The notes: generated by a model not told the origin, from the letters alone. A stretch of DNA of 64,000 nucleotides from Maribacter aestuarii (GCF_027474845.2 NZ_CP107031.2:3115001-3179000); one strand, 5' to 3'. Shown: positions 1 to 8,970, counted from the first letter of the stretch. Program-made: numbers and translations.

Positions 1-836
1 AAACACTCTTCCGTCGCCATATCTATTGATCCAAGAAATGTATTTGATGCTATCCTTAATTCCTCTCTCAAGACCTTCTATCTCCTCTGTTTTCATGAAA
101 AGCAAAGGTCTAAAATCCATGTCCTCATAAGCATTATTAAATATATAGGGCTCATCTATGTGCTCAAAACCAGTACCCTTGAAGGCTCCTACTAATGGAT
201 GGTCTTTTTCTGAAAGATATACTTTTATTTTTTGTTGTTTGGGATGATAATCAAAGCTCCCACCTACTAAGTTGCTGAAATCCATAGACTTGTTCAGCAT
301 GGTAATACCCCCATGGAGTACTACAAGCCCCCTCCATTTTTAACATACGTTAATAAGCTTTTCTCTAAATTTTCCGCCAAATCAGTTTTTTCTCGGTCTG
401 TCAAAGTATTATTAGAATCTAACACATCCAAAAAAAGATTTCTTCTGGGATTGATAGAACAATTATTGTTCAGAATTATAGCATGATATTTGCGGAGCTC
501 TTCCTTTTTGAATATCGATATATCATTTGAGGCAACCACATGGAAAGCACCAGATTTTTCACCCAAGACCTTAATGACGGCCTCGGTATGGGGAATAGTC
601 CAATGTTTAAATCCCGTATGCAGAGAAAATACTAGAATACTTTTTTTCTCTTCAATTTTGACTGTTGGCTCCGTGGGTGCTAGGTCATAAATTTTTGACA
701 ACCAATTTTCAGAAACATCAAAGGGCTTTAGGTCCTGCGCTACTAGACAATTAATTAGTAGAATAAATAATATAGCAACCTGATTCTTGTACATGGAACA
801 GTAGTAGGTTCTATTTAGGTTTAAAAATTTAAGCAT
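1..836 (-). pseudogene. ThuA-like secreted protein, frameshifted and cut by the window edge
   Basis: The reading frame from 836 down to 321 encodes a signal peptide (best start probably the internal Met at 794) and the first half of a ThuA-like (trehalose utilisation, glutamine-amidotransferase-like fold) domain, ending KNGGGL at a TAG. Directly after, the next frame continues the family with LVVLHGG and stays open to position 1. The break lies in the five-C run at 328-332 (five G on the coding strand); one extra G would restore a single frame. ThuA proteins in this phylum are envelope proteins near sugar-degradation genes, and an intact paralogue lies at 29711-30703. This is either a real pseudogene or a one-base sequencing deletion. 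The C-terminus is outside the window. Confidence 0.75.
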
Positions 837-839
837 TTT

Positions 840-1262
840 TTACTCAATTATATCCTCGAATTCTATAAAAAAAGCCTCAAATTTTGACATCTTAGAACTT
901 AAGAATTCCATAGCTTCCTGCCAAGTGCTTTTATCATGTATGGAAACATTTGTTTTCTGAACGTAAATACGCGAAATTTCTTTTTGATTCTCCAAGAGAT
1001 AATAATCTTCAAAAATGGCTTCAGGTAAGTACTCATCTTGTAAAATAGATTTTAAGGAAATGAGTTTTTCCCAGATGCTAATTCTACTTTCCAAATTACC
1101 TTCAACATCCATAGAGACCATGGCTTTTTTTAAATCAAAATGAAATTTAAAAGCAAGTTCTTTTTGGCCCGTTTTGTACAGCATCCATTTTCTGGGATAG
1201 GATTTCCCAAAAGCTGTCCAGAACTCTGCTCTAAGTTTTCTTGATTCTTCTCTACTAAACAT
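840..1262 (-). CDS. DUF4268 domain protein
   Basis: This 140-residue soluble protein matches the DUF4268 family as remembered: an N-terminal LRAEFWTAFGKSYPRKW stretch followed by KFHFDLKKA and a helical, charged C-terminal half. The function is not established; the domain also occurs attached to restriction-like nuclease domains, but here it stands alone at the usual length for the stand-alone flavobacterial form. Its ATG abuts the stop of the ZIP transporter upstream, and its stop is 3 bases before the ThuA-like start, so the three probably share a transcript. The family call is fairly sure; the role is unknown. Confidence 0.8.
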   Translation of the reverse strand: MFSREESRKLRAEFWTAFGKSYPRKWMLYKTGQKELAFKFHFDLKKAMVSMDVEGNLESRISIWEKLISLKSILQDEYLPEAIFEDYYLLENQKEISRIYVQKTNVSIHDKSTWQEAMEFLSSKMSKFEAFFIEFEDIIE

Positions 1263-1973
1263 TTATAAAAAGTAGGCTATAGTAATACCTAATAAGATGA
1301 CAATCAATTTCTGTAAATTAAATTTATGTCCCTCGGAGCTCTCAAATAGGATTACCGTAGAAATATGAAGGAAAATTCCAATGACAACTGCGTTCAAATG
1401 GGCTGAATGGTCCGAAATAACCCCTAGATTGTCGGCTAAGAAGGTTCCTAAGGGAGTCATTAAGGCAAACATGAATATAAATAAACCTACATAAAAAGGT
1501 TTGAGTTTTGAGCCCAATAAAAATATACTTAGTATAATGGCAATCGGTATTTTGTGGACTAGTATACCATATACGATGGTTTCGTTCGTAAGTATCGGTA
1601 ACCCCTCCAGTATGGAATGGATAGATAAACTTACGAAAAGTAACCAGGGAAAAATTGTACTTTCTGTAGATAGATGAATGTGCCCATGTTCTGCTCCCTT
1701 GGAAAAAAATTCAAGAAAAATCTGGAGTAGAATACCTAACATAATGCAAACCCCTACGGTTTTTGCATCCGAATTTTCGTAGACTTCCGGCAAAAGTTCA
1801 AAAATCGTAAGAGCCAACAAAAACGCCCCGCTAAATGCAAGTAGAAGTTTAAAATGCTCCTTTTTCTTGGGCTTGGTCAATAGCACCAAAAGGAAACTTA
1901 GCAATACTCCTAGAACGGGTAAAATATAAATCATTAAAGTGTTGGTTAGGTAATGACAAAGGTATGATGTCAT
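1263..1973 (-). CDS. ZIP family divalent metal transporter
   Basis: A protein of about 236 residues with around eight hydrophobic segments. Two carry ZIP metal-site signatures: HSILEGLP in the fourth membrane helix and HKIPIA in the fifth, where His and Glu normally line the path for Zn2+ or Fe2+. The short His-containing loop before them (GHIH) is typical of the family. It sits in the inner membrane and would import zinc or another divalent cation. The ATG at 1973 is the first possible start, but the Met at 1934 begins right at the first membrane helix and may be the true one. It is divergent from the methyltransferase at 2028 and leads the run with the DUF4268 and ThuA-like genes. Metal specificity cannot be read from sequence. 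Confidence 0.85.
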   Translation of the reverse strand: MTSYLCHYLTNTLMIYILPVLGVLLSFLLVLLTKPKKKEHFKLLLAFSGAFLLALTIFELLPEVYENSDAKTVGVCIMLGILLQIFLEFFSKGAEHGHIHLSTESTIFPWLLFVSLSIHSILEGLPILTNETIVYGILVHKIPIAIILSIFLLGSKLKPFYVGLFIFMFALMTPLGTFLADNLGVISDHSAHLNAVVIGIFLHISTVILFESSEGHKFNLQKLIVILLGITIAYFL

Positions 1974-1999
1974 GCCCTTCTTCTACGTCAAAATTAGCG

Positions 2000-2007
2000 T
2001 ATTTTTG
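2000..2007 (+). promoter_or_regulatory. Probable -7 promoter box for the THUMP methyltransferase
   Basis: TATTTTTG matches the Bacteroidota -7 consensus TAnnTTTG and lies 20 bases before the ATG at 2028. No clear -33 TTG is visible. A TTG at 2022, in frame with the gene, lies between box and ATG and is unlikely to be the start. Confidence 0.45.
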
Positions 2008-2027
2008 CCGCACGAAATAATTTGGAA

Positions 2028-3221
2028 ATGGAACGTAATTTTAAAATGGTGGCCAAGACACTTTTTGGCTTTGAAGAAATTCTGGCTAAGGAGTTACGGA
2101 ACCTTGGGGCCAGTAATGTTGTGGAAGGAGTTCGGAACGTCTCCTTTGAGGGTGATACCGGTTTTATGTATAAGGCTAATCTGTGTTTGAGAACGGCCAT
2201 AAAGATTATAAAGCCAATACACACTTTTCAAGTTGCTAATGAAGATGATTTTTATAGAAAAATATATAAGATAGATTGGACCGAATACCTCTCGGTGGAC
2301 GATACCTTTGCCGTAGACTCCACTGTAAATTCAGACAATTTCACACATTCCCTATATGTTTCTCAGAAAACAAAGGATGCCATTGTGGACAAGTTCAGGG
2401 ATTTGGAGGGTAAGAGACCTGATGTTGACGTGAAAAATCCAGATATACGAATCAACATTCATATTCATAAAAACACGTGTAATGTCTCTCTAGATAGTTC
2501 TGGCAATTCTCTCCATCATAGGGGTTATCGCATATCTACCAATATTGCCCCGATAAACGAAGTTTTGGCAGCGGGCTTGTTACTTTTGAGCGGGTGGGAT
2601 GGACAATGTGATTTCCTAGACCCAATGTGCGGTAGTGGTACTATGTTGACGGAAGCTACAATGATTGCCTGTAACATACCTGCAAACATTAACCGTAAAG
2701 GATTTGCTTTTGAAAAATGGCATGATTTTGATGCCGACCTCTATGAGAAGATTGTTTCGTCCAGTTTAAAAAGAACAAGGGAATTCCATCATAAAATTAC
2801 GGGATATGATAAAGCACCCTCAGCAATTAGAAAAGCAGAGGAAAATATAGAAAATGCGAATCTTTCGGAATACATTACCGTGAGCAGAAAAGACTTCTTT
2901 AAAACCCAAAAAGAATCCGATGGCCCGCTACATATGTGTTTCAACCCTCCTTATGGAGAACGTTTAGACCGATCCGATTTGGATTCTGATTTTGATGTGG
3001 AAGAATTCTATTCTAATATTGGAGATACGTTAAAACAAGGTTACCCTGGTACCAATGCGTGGTTCATTACCTCCAATCTACAGGCTTTGAAATTTGTGGG
3101 CCTGCGGCCTTCAAGAAAAATCAAGGTATTCAATAGCCATTTGGAATCACGTTTGGTGAAATATGTGATGTACGAAGGAAGTAAGAAAGCCAAGTATAAT
3201 AATAGGGAAGAGAATATATGA
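2028..3221 (+). CDS. THUMP-domain class I SAM-dependent RNA methyltransferase (RlmL/Trm14-like)
   Basis: An RNA-modifying enzyme of about 397 residues. The N-terminal third is a ferredoxin-like plus THUMP RNA-binding region. The C-terminal half is a Rossmann methyltransferase with the SAM-site motif DPMCGSGT and the catalytic NPPYGER motif typical of N2-guanine methyltransferases. It corresponds to the N-terminal (m2G2445) half of E. coli RlmL without the RlmK half, the usual form in this phylum, so 23S rRNA is the likely target. The ATG at 2028 is chosen over the in-frame TTG at 2022 because a promoter box sits just upstream. Its TGA overlaps the next ATG by four bases, so the two genes are translationally coupled. 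Confidence 0.88.
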   Translation: MERNFKMVAKTLFGFEEILAKELRNLGASNVVEGVRNVSFEGDTGFMYKANLCLRTAIKIIKPIHTFQVANEDDFYRKIYKIDWTEYLSVDDTFAVDSTVNSDNFTHSLYVSQKTKDAIVDKFRDLEGKRPDVDVKNPDIRINIHIHKNTCNVSLDSSGNSLHHRGYRISTNIAPINEVLAAGLLLLSGWDGQCDFLDPMCGSGTMLTEATMIACNIPANINRKGFAFEKWHDFDADLYEKIVSSSLKRTREFHHKITGYDKAPSAIRKAEENIENANLSEYITVSRKDFFKTQKESDGPLHMCFNPPYGERLDRSDLDSDFDVEEFYSNIGDTLKQGYPGTNAWFITSNLQALKFVGLRPSRKIKVFNSHLESRLVKYVMYEGSKKAKYNNREENI

Positions 3222-3442
3222 AACCAAAACATAAAGCGCTACTCTTAAATTTTTTAGGCTTTGCAATCATTTTCTTAGCCGTACGTTTTGCGCTGGATTA
3301 CCTTTTTGAAGCAAATAGATTTTTACTTGCTTTTATTTCAGCTGTTGTGGCGACATTGTTTTCCCCAAAATTCGCTGCAATTAGAACCAACGAAGGAGAA
3401 AAACTTTCCATGAAGTGGTTTTTTCAAAAAAGGTCTAGGTAA
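3218..3442 (+). CDS. Small two-helix membrane protein
   Basis: A 74-residue protein starting inside the stop codon of the methyltransferase (ATGA overlap), which strongly supports translation. It has two hydrophobic segments (about residues 8-26 and 33-50) flanked by basic residues and a basic tail. I do not recognise a characterised family. The coupling may be only positional, since the neighbour is a cytoplasmic RNA enzyme. Confidence 0.7.
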   Translation: MKPKHKALLLNFLGFAIIFLAVRFALDYLFEANRFLLAFISAVVATLFSPKFAAIRTNEGEKLSMKWFFQKRSR

Positions 3443-3447
3443 CTAGG

Positions 3448-4209
3448 TCATTCCTCGTTTTGATTGCTTTCCTCAATATTTTCCTTCACCTTATTCTTCT
3501 TTTTATATAGCGGAAGAAAATAAGAAATTGAATAATTATAGCCTACCCCGAATTTACTATCATCCGTAACTTTATTAAAACCAGGAATCCATAAGTTGGG
3601 GAATCTTTCATCCTCTTTTTCCGATAATAAAAAACCTAAGCGGATACTTGCACCCACAAAAATGTTAGCGAATAATTCAACTTTAGTTCCAAAAACAGCT
3701 TCAATCCAAGCTGCGTTTAAACCAGAAAAAGTTTCAGGAGTGGAAGAGCCATTGGCAAAGCCATCGGGACTCCAATACCTATTGGAATTAAAGTACTGAT
3801 AATCATTTAAAGTCTGTTCAAATGTACTAAAGGCTAACCTTCCCCCTAAAAAAATGGAATTCTGCTCCCCATACCAATTGGCATAGGTATTATTGTCAAC
3901 CCCTAATTTGATATAACTTCCTGAGGTCGTAAAATTGAATAGGTCTTCCTGTTTCGTTTTCTTTTCGTTCCCTAACTCAGCAGCGATGTACAATTTTTGG
4001 GTCAATCGATAATCGGCAACAATTTCAAAACCGGTATAGTTCTCATCCAAGAGCCCTGTGATTGGCCTGCTCAAGTCTATTCCGGCTCTAATACCATAGG
4101 ATTGTTTATATTCCACGCTATCCTTTGGTTTTGTATCAATAGGTTTGTTCTGTGCAACAATCCCCACAAAACTCAATAATAAGAGTAGGTTAATGGAATA
4201 TCTTAACAT
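3448..4209 (-). CDS. DUF6048 family secreted protein (predicted outer-membrane beta-barrel)
   Basis: A 253-residue protein with a signal peptide ending at VAQ, then alternating hydrophobic/aromatic strands (for example YGIRAG, LYIAAELG, FLGGRLAF, GASIRLGFLL) ending in an aromatic strand and a charged tail. This pattern suggests a small outer-membrane barrel. It matches the DUF6048 family, which in flavobacteria lies next to DUF6452 and rlmD, exactly as here. It overlaps the DUF6452 gene by 20 bases, so the two are probably cotranscribed and may act together at the envelope. No function is known. Confidence 0.75.
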   Translation of the reverse strand: MLRYSINLLLLLSFVGIVAQNKPIDTKPKDSVEYKQSYGIRAGIDLSRPITGLLDENYTGFEIVADYRLTQKLYIAAELGNEKKTKQEDLFNFTTSGSYIKLGVDNNTYANWYGEQNSIFLGGRLAFSTFEQTLNDYQYFNSNRYWSPDGFANGSSTPETFSGLNAAWIEAVFGTKVELFANIFVGASIRLGFLLSEKEDERFPNLWIPGFNKVTDDSKFGVGYNYSISYFLPLYKKKNKVKENIEESNQNEE

Positions 4210-4696
4210 GAGTGGAATCTGAATTAATGACTTGAGTCCGGACTATTTCAATGTCCGAAATCCAATTATTGGGATTTATTTCCAAGGTGGCCGAATTAAG
4301 TTCATAATTTACAACGAAACCACAACCACGGGATTTAAAGTCTTCCATCCTTGAATATGTAATATTAATGGTGTCTATATCACCGGTTTCAAATCCGTCA
4401 TCATCGGACGCTGAGTTTCTAATCAAAAGAAAGCTTGTAGTGTCTTCTGTTGTTTTAAGTGGTATACTGATGGTGCTTAAATCCGTTCTATCCGTTACAG
4501 TATTAACCGTTACCGTTTGGCCCAGACCAACGACCCGTAAATCAGGTACTGTCTTTGATGCTGAAGTATCCGCTGCGTTTATAAAATCGATAACCAACAA
4601 AGGGGTGTCCGCATCTACACAGATATCATCCTTTTCACAAGAACTAATACCGATGATTATTAGAAAAAGTATAAAACCTACACTTAACTTTTTCAT
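4190..4696 (-). CDS. DUF6452 family lipoprotein
   Basis: A 168-residue protein with a lipoprotein signal (hydrophobic stretch, then GISSCEKDD with the lipidated Cys at about residue 20). The mature part is beta-rich, with a second conserved Cys (SRGCGF). It matches DUF6452, found beside DUF6048 in flavobacteria. It starts one base after the rlmD stop and overlaps DUF6048, so it is the middle gene of a three-gene run. It presumably sits on the periplasmic face of the outer membrane; the role is unknown. Confidence 0.75.
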   Translation of the reverse strand: MKKLSVGFILFLIIIGISSCEKDDICVDADTPLLVIDFINAADTSASKTVPDLRVVGLGQTVTVNTVTDRTDLSTISIPLKTTEDTTSFLLIRNSASDDDGFETGDIDTINITYSRMEDFKSRGCGFVVNYELNSATLEINPNNWISDIEIVRTQVINSDSTHVKIFH

Positions 4697-4697
4697 G

Positions 4698-6110
4698 TTA
4701 GTTTTTCTTTTTCAAAAGTACAACATTTTCAACGTGATGAGTCTGCGGGAACATATCCACCGGCTGTACCTTTTCAACCGTGTACATATCTTTCATTAGT
4801 GCTAAGTCCCTTGCTTGCGTAGCTGAGTTACAGCTGACGTAAACCACTTTTTGAGGAGCAATATTCAATATCTGCTGTACAACATCCTTATGCATGCCAT
4901 CTCTTGGCGGGTCGGTAATAATAATATCTGGAACTCCATTATCCATTATAAAACGTTCGTTAAAAACGTTTTTCATGTCACCTACGAAAAAAGCGATGTT
5001 GGTTATGTTATTCCTATGGGCATTCTCTTTCGCATCTGCTATGGCCTCTGGAACCGATTCAATACCCACCACTTTCTTGGCATTTTTGGCAACAAATTGG
5101 GCTATGGTTCCCGTTCCCGTATATAAATCATAAACAACTTCGTTTCCCGTAAGGCCGGCGAAATCTCTTGTAATTTTATACAGCTCATATGCTTGTTCAG
5201 AATTGGTCTGATAAAAAGATTTGGCATTTATTTTGAATTGGAGTCCTTCCATCTCCTCGAAAATATGGTCGCGCCCAGCATAACAAATAATTTCTTGGTC
5301 GTAAATGGTGTCGTTTTGTTTGGAATTGATGACATACTGAAGTGATGTAATTTCGGGAAAGGTCATTTTTATATGTTCTAATAAAAGATTCCTTTTCTCC
5401 CCGTCATCTTCAAAAAATTGAACCATCACCATAAGTTCACCAATGGAGGAGGTGCGAATCATGAGCGTACGGAGCAATCCGTATTGGTTTCTGGGATTAA
5501 AGAAACTAATATCGTTTGCGATGGCAAAGTTCTTGACCTCTAGTCGAATTGCATTGGAGGGGTCGCGTTGCAAGTGGCATTTTTTGATGTCGAGAATTTT
5601 ATCCCACATGCTCGGAATATGAAACCCTAAAGCATTTTTATCTGTTATTTCGGTGTCGGATTGTATTTCTTCGAGCGTTAGCCAACGGCTATTCGAAAAA
5701 GAAAATTCCATTTTGTTCCGATAGAAATACCGCTTATCGGAACCTTTTATGGGGGTAAGTTCGGGCAGTTCTAAATGCCCAATACGTTTAAGGTTGTTTT
5801 CAACCTCCCGTTGTTTGTAAAAAAGCTGGTGTTCATAACCCATATCCTGCCATTTGCATCCACCACATACGCCAAAATGTTGGCATTTGGGTTCCACACG
5901 TTTTTCCGATAGGGAATGAAATTGGGTGGCAATACCCTCAAAATAAGCCTTTCTTTTTTTTGTGGTCTGCACGTCTACTACATCCCCAGGCACTGTATTC
6001 GTCAGAAAGATTACCCTGCCGTCAGGAGCTTTTGCAATTGTTTTCCCTTTTGCACCTGCATCAACTACTTCAACATTTTCAAAAACTTGACGCCTGTTCT
6101 TTTTTCGCAT
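4698..6110 (-). CDS. rlmD: 23S rRNA (uracil-1939-C5)-methyltransferase RlmD
   Basis: A 470-residue TrmA/RumA family enzyme that methylates U1939 of 23S rRNA with SAM. Domain order is an N-terminal TRAM beta-barrel, a [4Fe-4S] site (Cys in CQHFGVCGGC plus the later Cys in KKCHL), and the methyltransferase core with DPPRDG and the catalytic Cys in YVSCNS. The ATG at 6110 (MRKKNRR) is preferred; an in-frame ATG nine codons upstream gives an atypical extension. It leads the rlmD-DUF6452-DUF6048 run. Upstream on the minus strand, TACTTTTA is one base from the -7 consensus. Confidence 0.92.
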   Translation of the reverse strand: MRKKNRRQVFENVEVVDAGAKGKTIAKAPDGRVIFLTNTVPGDVVDVQTTKKRKAYFEGIATQFHSLSEKRVEPKCQHFGVCGGCKWQDMGYEHQLFYKQREVENNLKRIGHLELPELTPIKGSDKRYFYRNKMEFSFSNSRWLTLEEIQSDTEITDKNALGFHIPSMWDKILDIKKCHLQRDPSNAIRLEVKNFAIANDISFFNPRNQYGLLRTLMIRTSSIGELMVMVQFFEDDGEKRNLLLEHIKMTFPEITSLQYVINSKQNDTIYDQEIICYAGRDHIFEEMEGLQFKINAKSFYQTNSEQAYELYKITRDFAGLTGNEVVYDLYTGTGTIAQFVAKNAKKVVGIESVPEAIADAKENAHRNNITNIAFFVGDMKNVFNERFIMDNGVPDIIITDPPRDGMHKDVVQQILNIAPQKVVYVSCNSATQARDLALMKDMYTVEKVQPVDMFPQTHHVENVVLLKKKN

Positions 6111-6232
6111 GGCGTAAAAGTAGCAATCACTTTGCATTTATTACAATTATCTTTAAGAGGATACTATTAAAAAAAGTTAAATGGAATTGAACCTTTTTGA
6201 AATTCCTGTGTCCTTACAGTAGAAGGGTAAAA

Positions 6233-6766
6233 ATGAGTACAACTAGAGTTTTTGATGCATTGCTGGTCCTACAATATCAATCAGGTGACAAAAAGGCATT
6301 GGGAATATTGGTAAATAAGTATCATGCCAAACTCTGTAGACATTCTTATTGGTATGTTAAGGATGTTAATGCATCCCAAGATATTGTACAGGATAGTTGG
6401 AGCATTATTATTAACAAACTCAATACCATCCGAGATGCCAATACCTTTGAATGTTGGGCGATGCGAATAGTAACTCGAAGATCAATCGATTTTTTAAAAA
6501 AGGAAAAGACTAAAAAGATAAGACTAAAAACGTACAACCACCTTAAGCTAAACGAAGAAGAGCCAAATGAGGATAAGGATAAAGAAATTAAAAAATTGAA
6601 TAGGGCGGTTGGTAAATTATCCCAAAATCAACAAGTAGTCTTACGCTTGTTTTATACAGAGGATTATTCAATGCACGAAATAAGTGAAATTTTGGAAATT
6701 TCTATAGGAACTGTCAAGTCTAGACTGTTCCATGCAAGAGAAAAATTAAAGACAATTCTTAAATAA
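6233..6766 (+). CDS. ECF-type RNA polymerase sigma factor
   Basis: A 178-residue sigma-70 family protein with region 2 (YHAKLCRHSYWYVKD, then DIVQDSW) at about residues 25-90 and region 4 (LSQNQQVVLRLFY, then EISEILEISIGTVKSRL) near the C-terminus, joined by a Lys/Glu-rich linker. It would direct RNA polymerase to a small regulon, probably envelope or stress related. The ATG at 6233 fits the domain start; an in-frame TTG at 6197 is less likely. Seven bases downstream lies a DUF6768 membrane protein, the common partner of such sigma factors in flavobacteria and a candidate membrane regulator of its activity. Confidence 0.9.
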   Translation: MSTTRVFDALLVLQYQSGDKKALGILVNKYHAKLCRHSYWYVKDVNASQDIVQDSWSIIINKLNTIRDANTFECWAMRIVTRRSIDFLKKEKTKKIRLKTYNHLKLNEEEPNEDKDKEIKKLNRAVGKLSQNQQVVLRLFYTEDYSMHEISEILEISIGTVKSRLFHAREKLKTILK

Positions 6767-6773
6767 ATAAATT

Positions 6774-7160
6774 ATGAAAGGTGAAAAAGAGAAAATAGAT
6801 GAATTAATAAAGGAAGCTTTAAGTATCGAGGAAGCCAAATTTTATGACGATTTGGATGAACAGAATCTTTTTGGGAAATTAGGAGAGGTGCATAAAGGGA
6901 AAACAGGTTGGTTGGCAAGTGTTATGACCGTAATGCACGTCCTTATATTTATTGTTTTTGTTTTCTGTACGATACGTTTTTTCAACACCGAAGAAACAAA
7001 CGGGCTTATCAAATGGGCCTCTGGAGGTTTCCTGTGTATAATTTTTATGGGTATGCTAAAACTTTATATATGGATGCAGATGGACAAGAACGATATATTA
7101 AGGGAAGTAAAGCGATTGGAGCTTCAGGTGTCCGTTTTGCTAAATAAAACGAAAAAATAA
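6774..7160 (+). CDS. DUF6768 family membrane protein, partner of the sigma factor
   Basis: A 128-residue protein with a charged N-terminal cytoplasmic part (about 1-45), two hydrophobic helices (about 47-66 and 80-100) and a coiled C-terminal tail (REVKRLELQVSVLLNK). It matches DUF6768, found next to ECF sigma genes in Bacteroidota. The arrangement suggests it holds or releases the sigma factor at the membrane, but no zinc-binding anti-sigma motif is present, so that is inference. Confidence 0.75.
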   Translation: MKGEKEKIDELIKEALSIEEAKFYDDLDEQNLFGKLGEVHKGKTGWLASVMTVMHVLIFIVFVFCTIRFFNTEETNGLIKWASGGFLCIIFMGMLKLYIWMQMDKNDILREVKRLELQVSVLLNKTKK

Positions 7161-7326
7161 AGACCTTAACGAAAGCCTTGATGATTGACTGAATTATTTA
7201 GTAATTTAGCAGTTCTACAGGGATGATTTCTCTCCCACGCTGAATTTTCGTTCCGATCTCATCGGGATTTGAAAGGATAAAGGTACTGAAGGAATGGTTA
7301 TTTTATCAATTTAATTAAAAATTAAA

Positions 7327-8607
7327 ATGGCTGTTTTAGAACAAATAACATCGCAACAGGCGATAGATTTAGAGAACAAGTACGGAGCAAACAACTACCA
7401 CCCATTACCCGTTGTATTAAATAGAGGGGAAGGTGTGTTTGTATGGGATGTAGAAGGAAAAAAATACTATGATTTTCTTTCTGCCTATTCCGCGGTAAAC
7501 CAAGGTCATTGTCATCCAAAAATTGTGGGTGCCATGGTGAATCAGGCACAAACCCTGACGTTGACATCGCGTGCCTTTTACAACGATATGTTGGGTAAGT
7601 TTGAAAAGTATACGACCGAAACTTTTCATTACGATAAGCTTTTGCCCATGAATACTGGAGCGGAAGCAGTTGAAACCGCAGTAAAAATATGCAGAAAGTG
7701 GGCCTACGAGAAGAAAGGTATTCCTGAAAACGCTGCGCAGATTATTGTTTGCGAAAATAATTTTCACGGTCGAACCACTACAATCATCTCATTTTCCAAT
7801 GACCCCGTGGCGCGTAAGAATTTTGGTCCGTACACGGAGGGATTTCTAAAAATCGAATACGACAATTTGAAGGCTTTGGAAGAAGCCTTAGAAAATAATA
7901 AGAATGTAGCAGGATTTTTAGTGGAACCCATTCAAGGCGAGGCCGGTGTTTTTGTTCCCTCTGATGGTTACCTGAGTGGTGCCAAGGCGCTTTGTGAAAA
8001 ATACAATGTGCTTTTTATCGCAGATGAAGTACAGACTGGTATTGCCAGGACCGGCAGATTATTGGCCACCTGTGGTAATTGCTCCTGTGCCGATAAACAT
8101 TGTAGCGGTACTCCGGAAGTGAAACCCGATGTTCTTATTTTAGGCAAAGCTTTATCAGGAGGGGCGTATCCTGTATCAGCCGTTTTGGCGAACAATGCTG
8201 TAATGGAGGTAATAAGACCTGGAAACCATGGTAGTACTTTTGGTGGAAATCCCGTTGCAGCAGCTGTGGGAATAGCCGCTTTGGAAGTGGTAAAGAATGA
8301 AGAACTTGCGGAAAATGCATTTGAACTGGGGGAACTCTTCAGATCAGAGCTCAACAAATTTATACCGGAATGCGATTTGGTAAAAAGCATAAGGGGTAAA
8401 GGGTTATTGAACGCTATTCTAATTAATGATACCGAAGAAAGTTCTACGGCTTGGGATATTTGCATGGCGTTAAAAGAAAATGGGCTTTTGGCAAAACCAA
8501 CCCACGGCAATATCATTCGGTTTGCACCGCCCTTGGTCATGACCAAAGACGAATTGCTGGATTGTGTATCAATAATTATAAATACACTTAAAGAGTTTAA
8601 AAAATAG
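7327..8607 (+). CDS. rocD: Ornithine--oxo-acid aminotransferase
   Basis: A 426-residue class III PLP aminotransferase converting ornithine and 2-oxoglutarate to glutamate semialdehyde and glutamate, linking arginine/ornithine breakdown to proline and glutamate. Family marks are SAYSAVNQGHCHP near the N-terminus, the phosphate-binding NTGAEAVE, the cofactor Asp in ADEVQTG and the PLP Lys in LGKALSGG. Between the last two sits a Cys-rich insert (Cys in TCGNCSC, then KHC) that Bacillus and human enzymes lack, as far as I remember; similar inserts occur in other flavobacteria. It is a single-gene unit closed by a strong terminator. The 166-base leader holds no box I trust. Confidence 0.93.
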   Translation: MAVLEQITSQQAIDLENKYGANNYHPLPVVLNRGEGVFVWDVEGKKYYDFLSAYSAVNQGHCHPKIVGAMVNQAQTLTLTSRAFYNDMLGKFEKYTTETFHYDKLLPMNTGAEAVETAVKICRKWAYEKKGIPENAAQIIVCENNFHGRTTTIISFSNDPVARKNFGPYTEGFLKIEYDNLKALEEALENNKNVAGFLVEPIQGEAGVFVPSDGYLSGAKALCEKYNVLFIADEVQTGIARTGRLLATCGNCSCADKHCSGTPEVKPDVLILGKALSGGAYPVSAVLANNAVMEVIRPGNHGSTFGGNPVAAAVGIAALEVVKNEELAENAFELGELFRSELNKFIPECDLVKSIRGKGLLNAILINDTEESSTAWDICMALKENGLLAKPTHGNIIRFAPPLVMTKDELLDCVSIIINTLKEFKK

Positions 8608-8610
8608 AAA

Positions 8611-8643
8611 AATCCCCGATATATTTATCGGGGATTTTTTTTT
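8611..8643 (+). terminator. Rho-independent terminator after rocD
   Basis: An 11-bp perfect stem (8611-8621 with 8626-8636), loop TATT, followed by an unbroken run of T. It lies three bases after the rocD stop. Confidence 0.92.
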
Positions 8644-8661
8644 AATTCTTCAGTTCAATTA

Positions 8662-8967
8662 TTAATTAAATCCCCCTTCGGACATAATCAAAGCGACAAT
8701 TGCACCAAAATAAATAATGGTTCCTATCAAATATACAAGGGCTATTCCAAGTCCGATATACGATAGTATCCTACCCGTCTTTACATTATCATAACCCGTA
8801 TAGTTTTCCCTATTCAACTGATACACTTGTTCCGCTTTCTTCGCATTGCTGAGACCGATAATACTGAAAATAGCCCCAAAGGGTCCACAACAAAAAATGG
8901 TCAATACAATGGATAATATTCCAAAGGTTAGCGCATTACTAGCGCCAGGTAGTGGTTGTATAGACAT
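8662..8967 (-). CDS. CCC-motif (DUF4190-like) membrane protein
   Basis: A 101-residue protein with two hydrophobic hairpins separated by a polar loop (KKAEQVYQLNRENY). The first helix carries a Cys pair (IFCCGPFG) at the place of the CCC signature of this flavobacterial family. The family lies in the inner membrane and has no proven function. It is the last of three small membrane-protein genes, three bases after the stop of its paralogue, and is probably a tandem duplicate. Confidence 0.75.
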   Translation of the reverse strand: MSIQPLPGASNALTFGILSIVLTIFCCGPFGAIFSIIGLSNAKKAEQVYQLNRENYTGYDNVKTGRILSYIGLGIALVYLIGTIIYFGAIVALIMSEGGFN

Positions 8968-8970
8968 ATC

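Noticed and set aside
7185..7209. TTG and TAATTTAG upstream of rocD as a promoter
   Set aside because: The spacer is only 14 bases and the -7 box departs from consensus, so support is too weak to list.
7968..8546. Long antisense reading frame of about 190 codons over rocD
   Set aside because: It lies opposite highly conserved rocD codons, shows no family features, and is explained by codon bias on the other strand.
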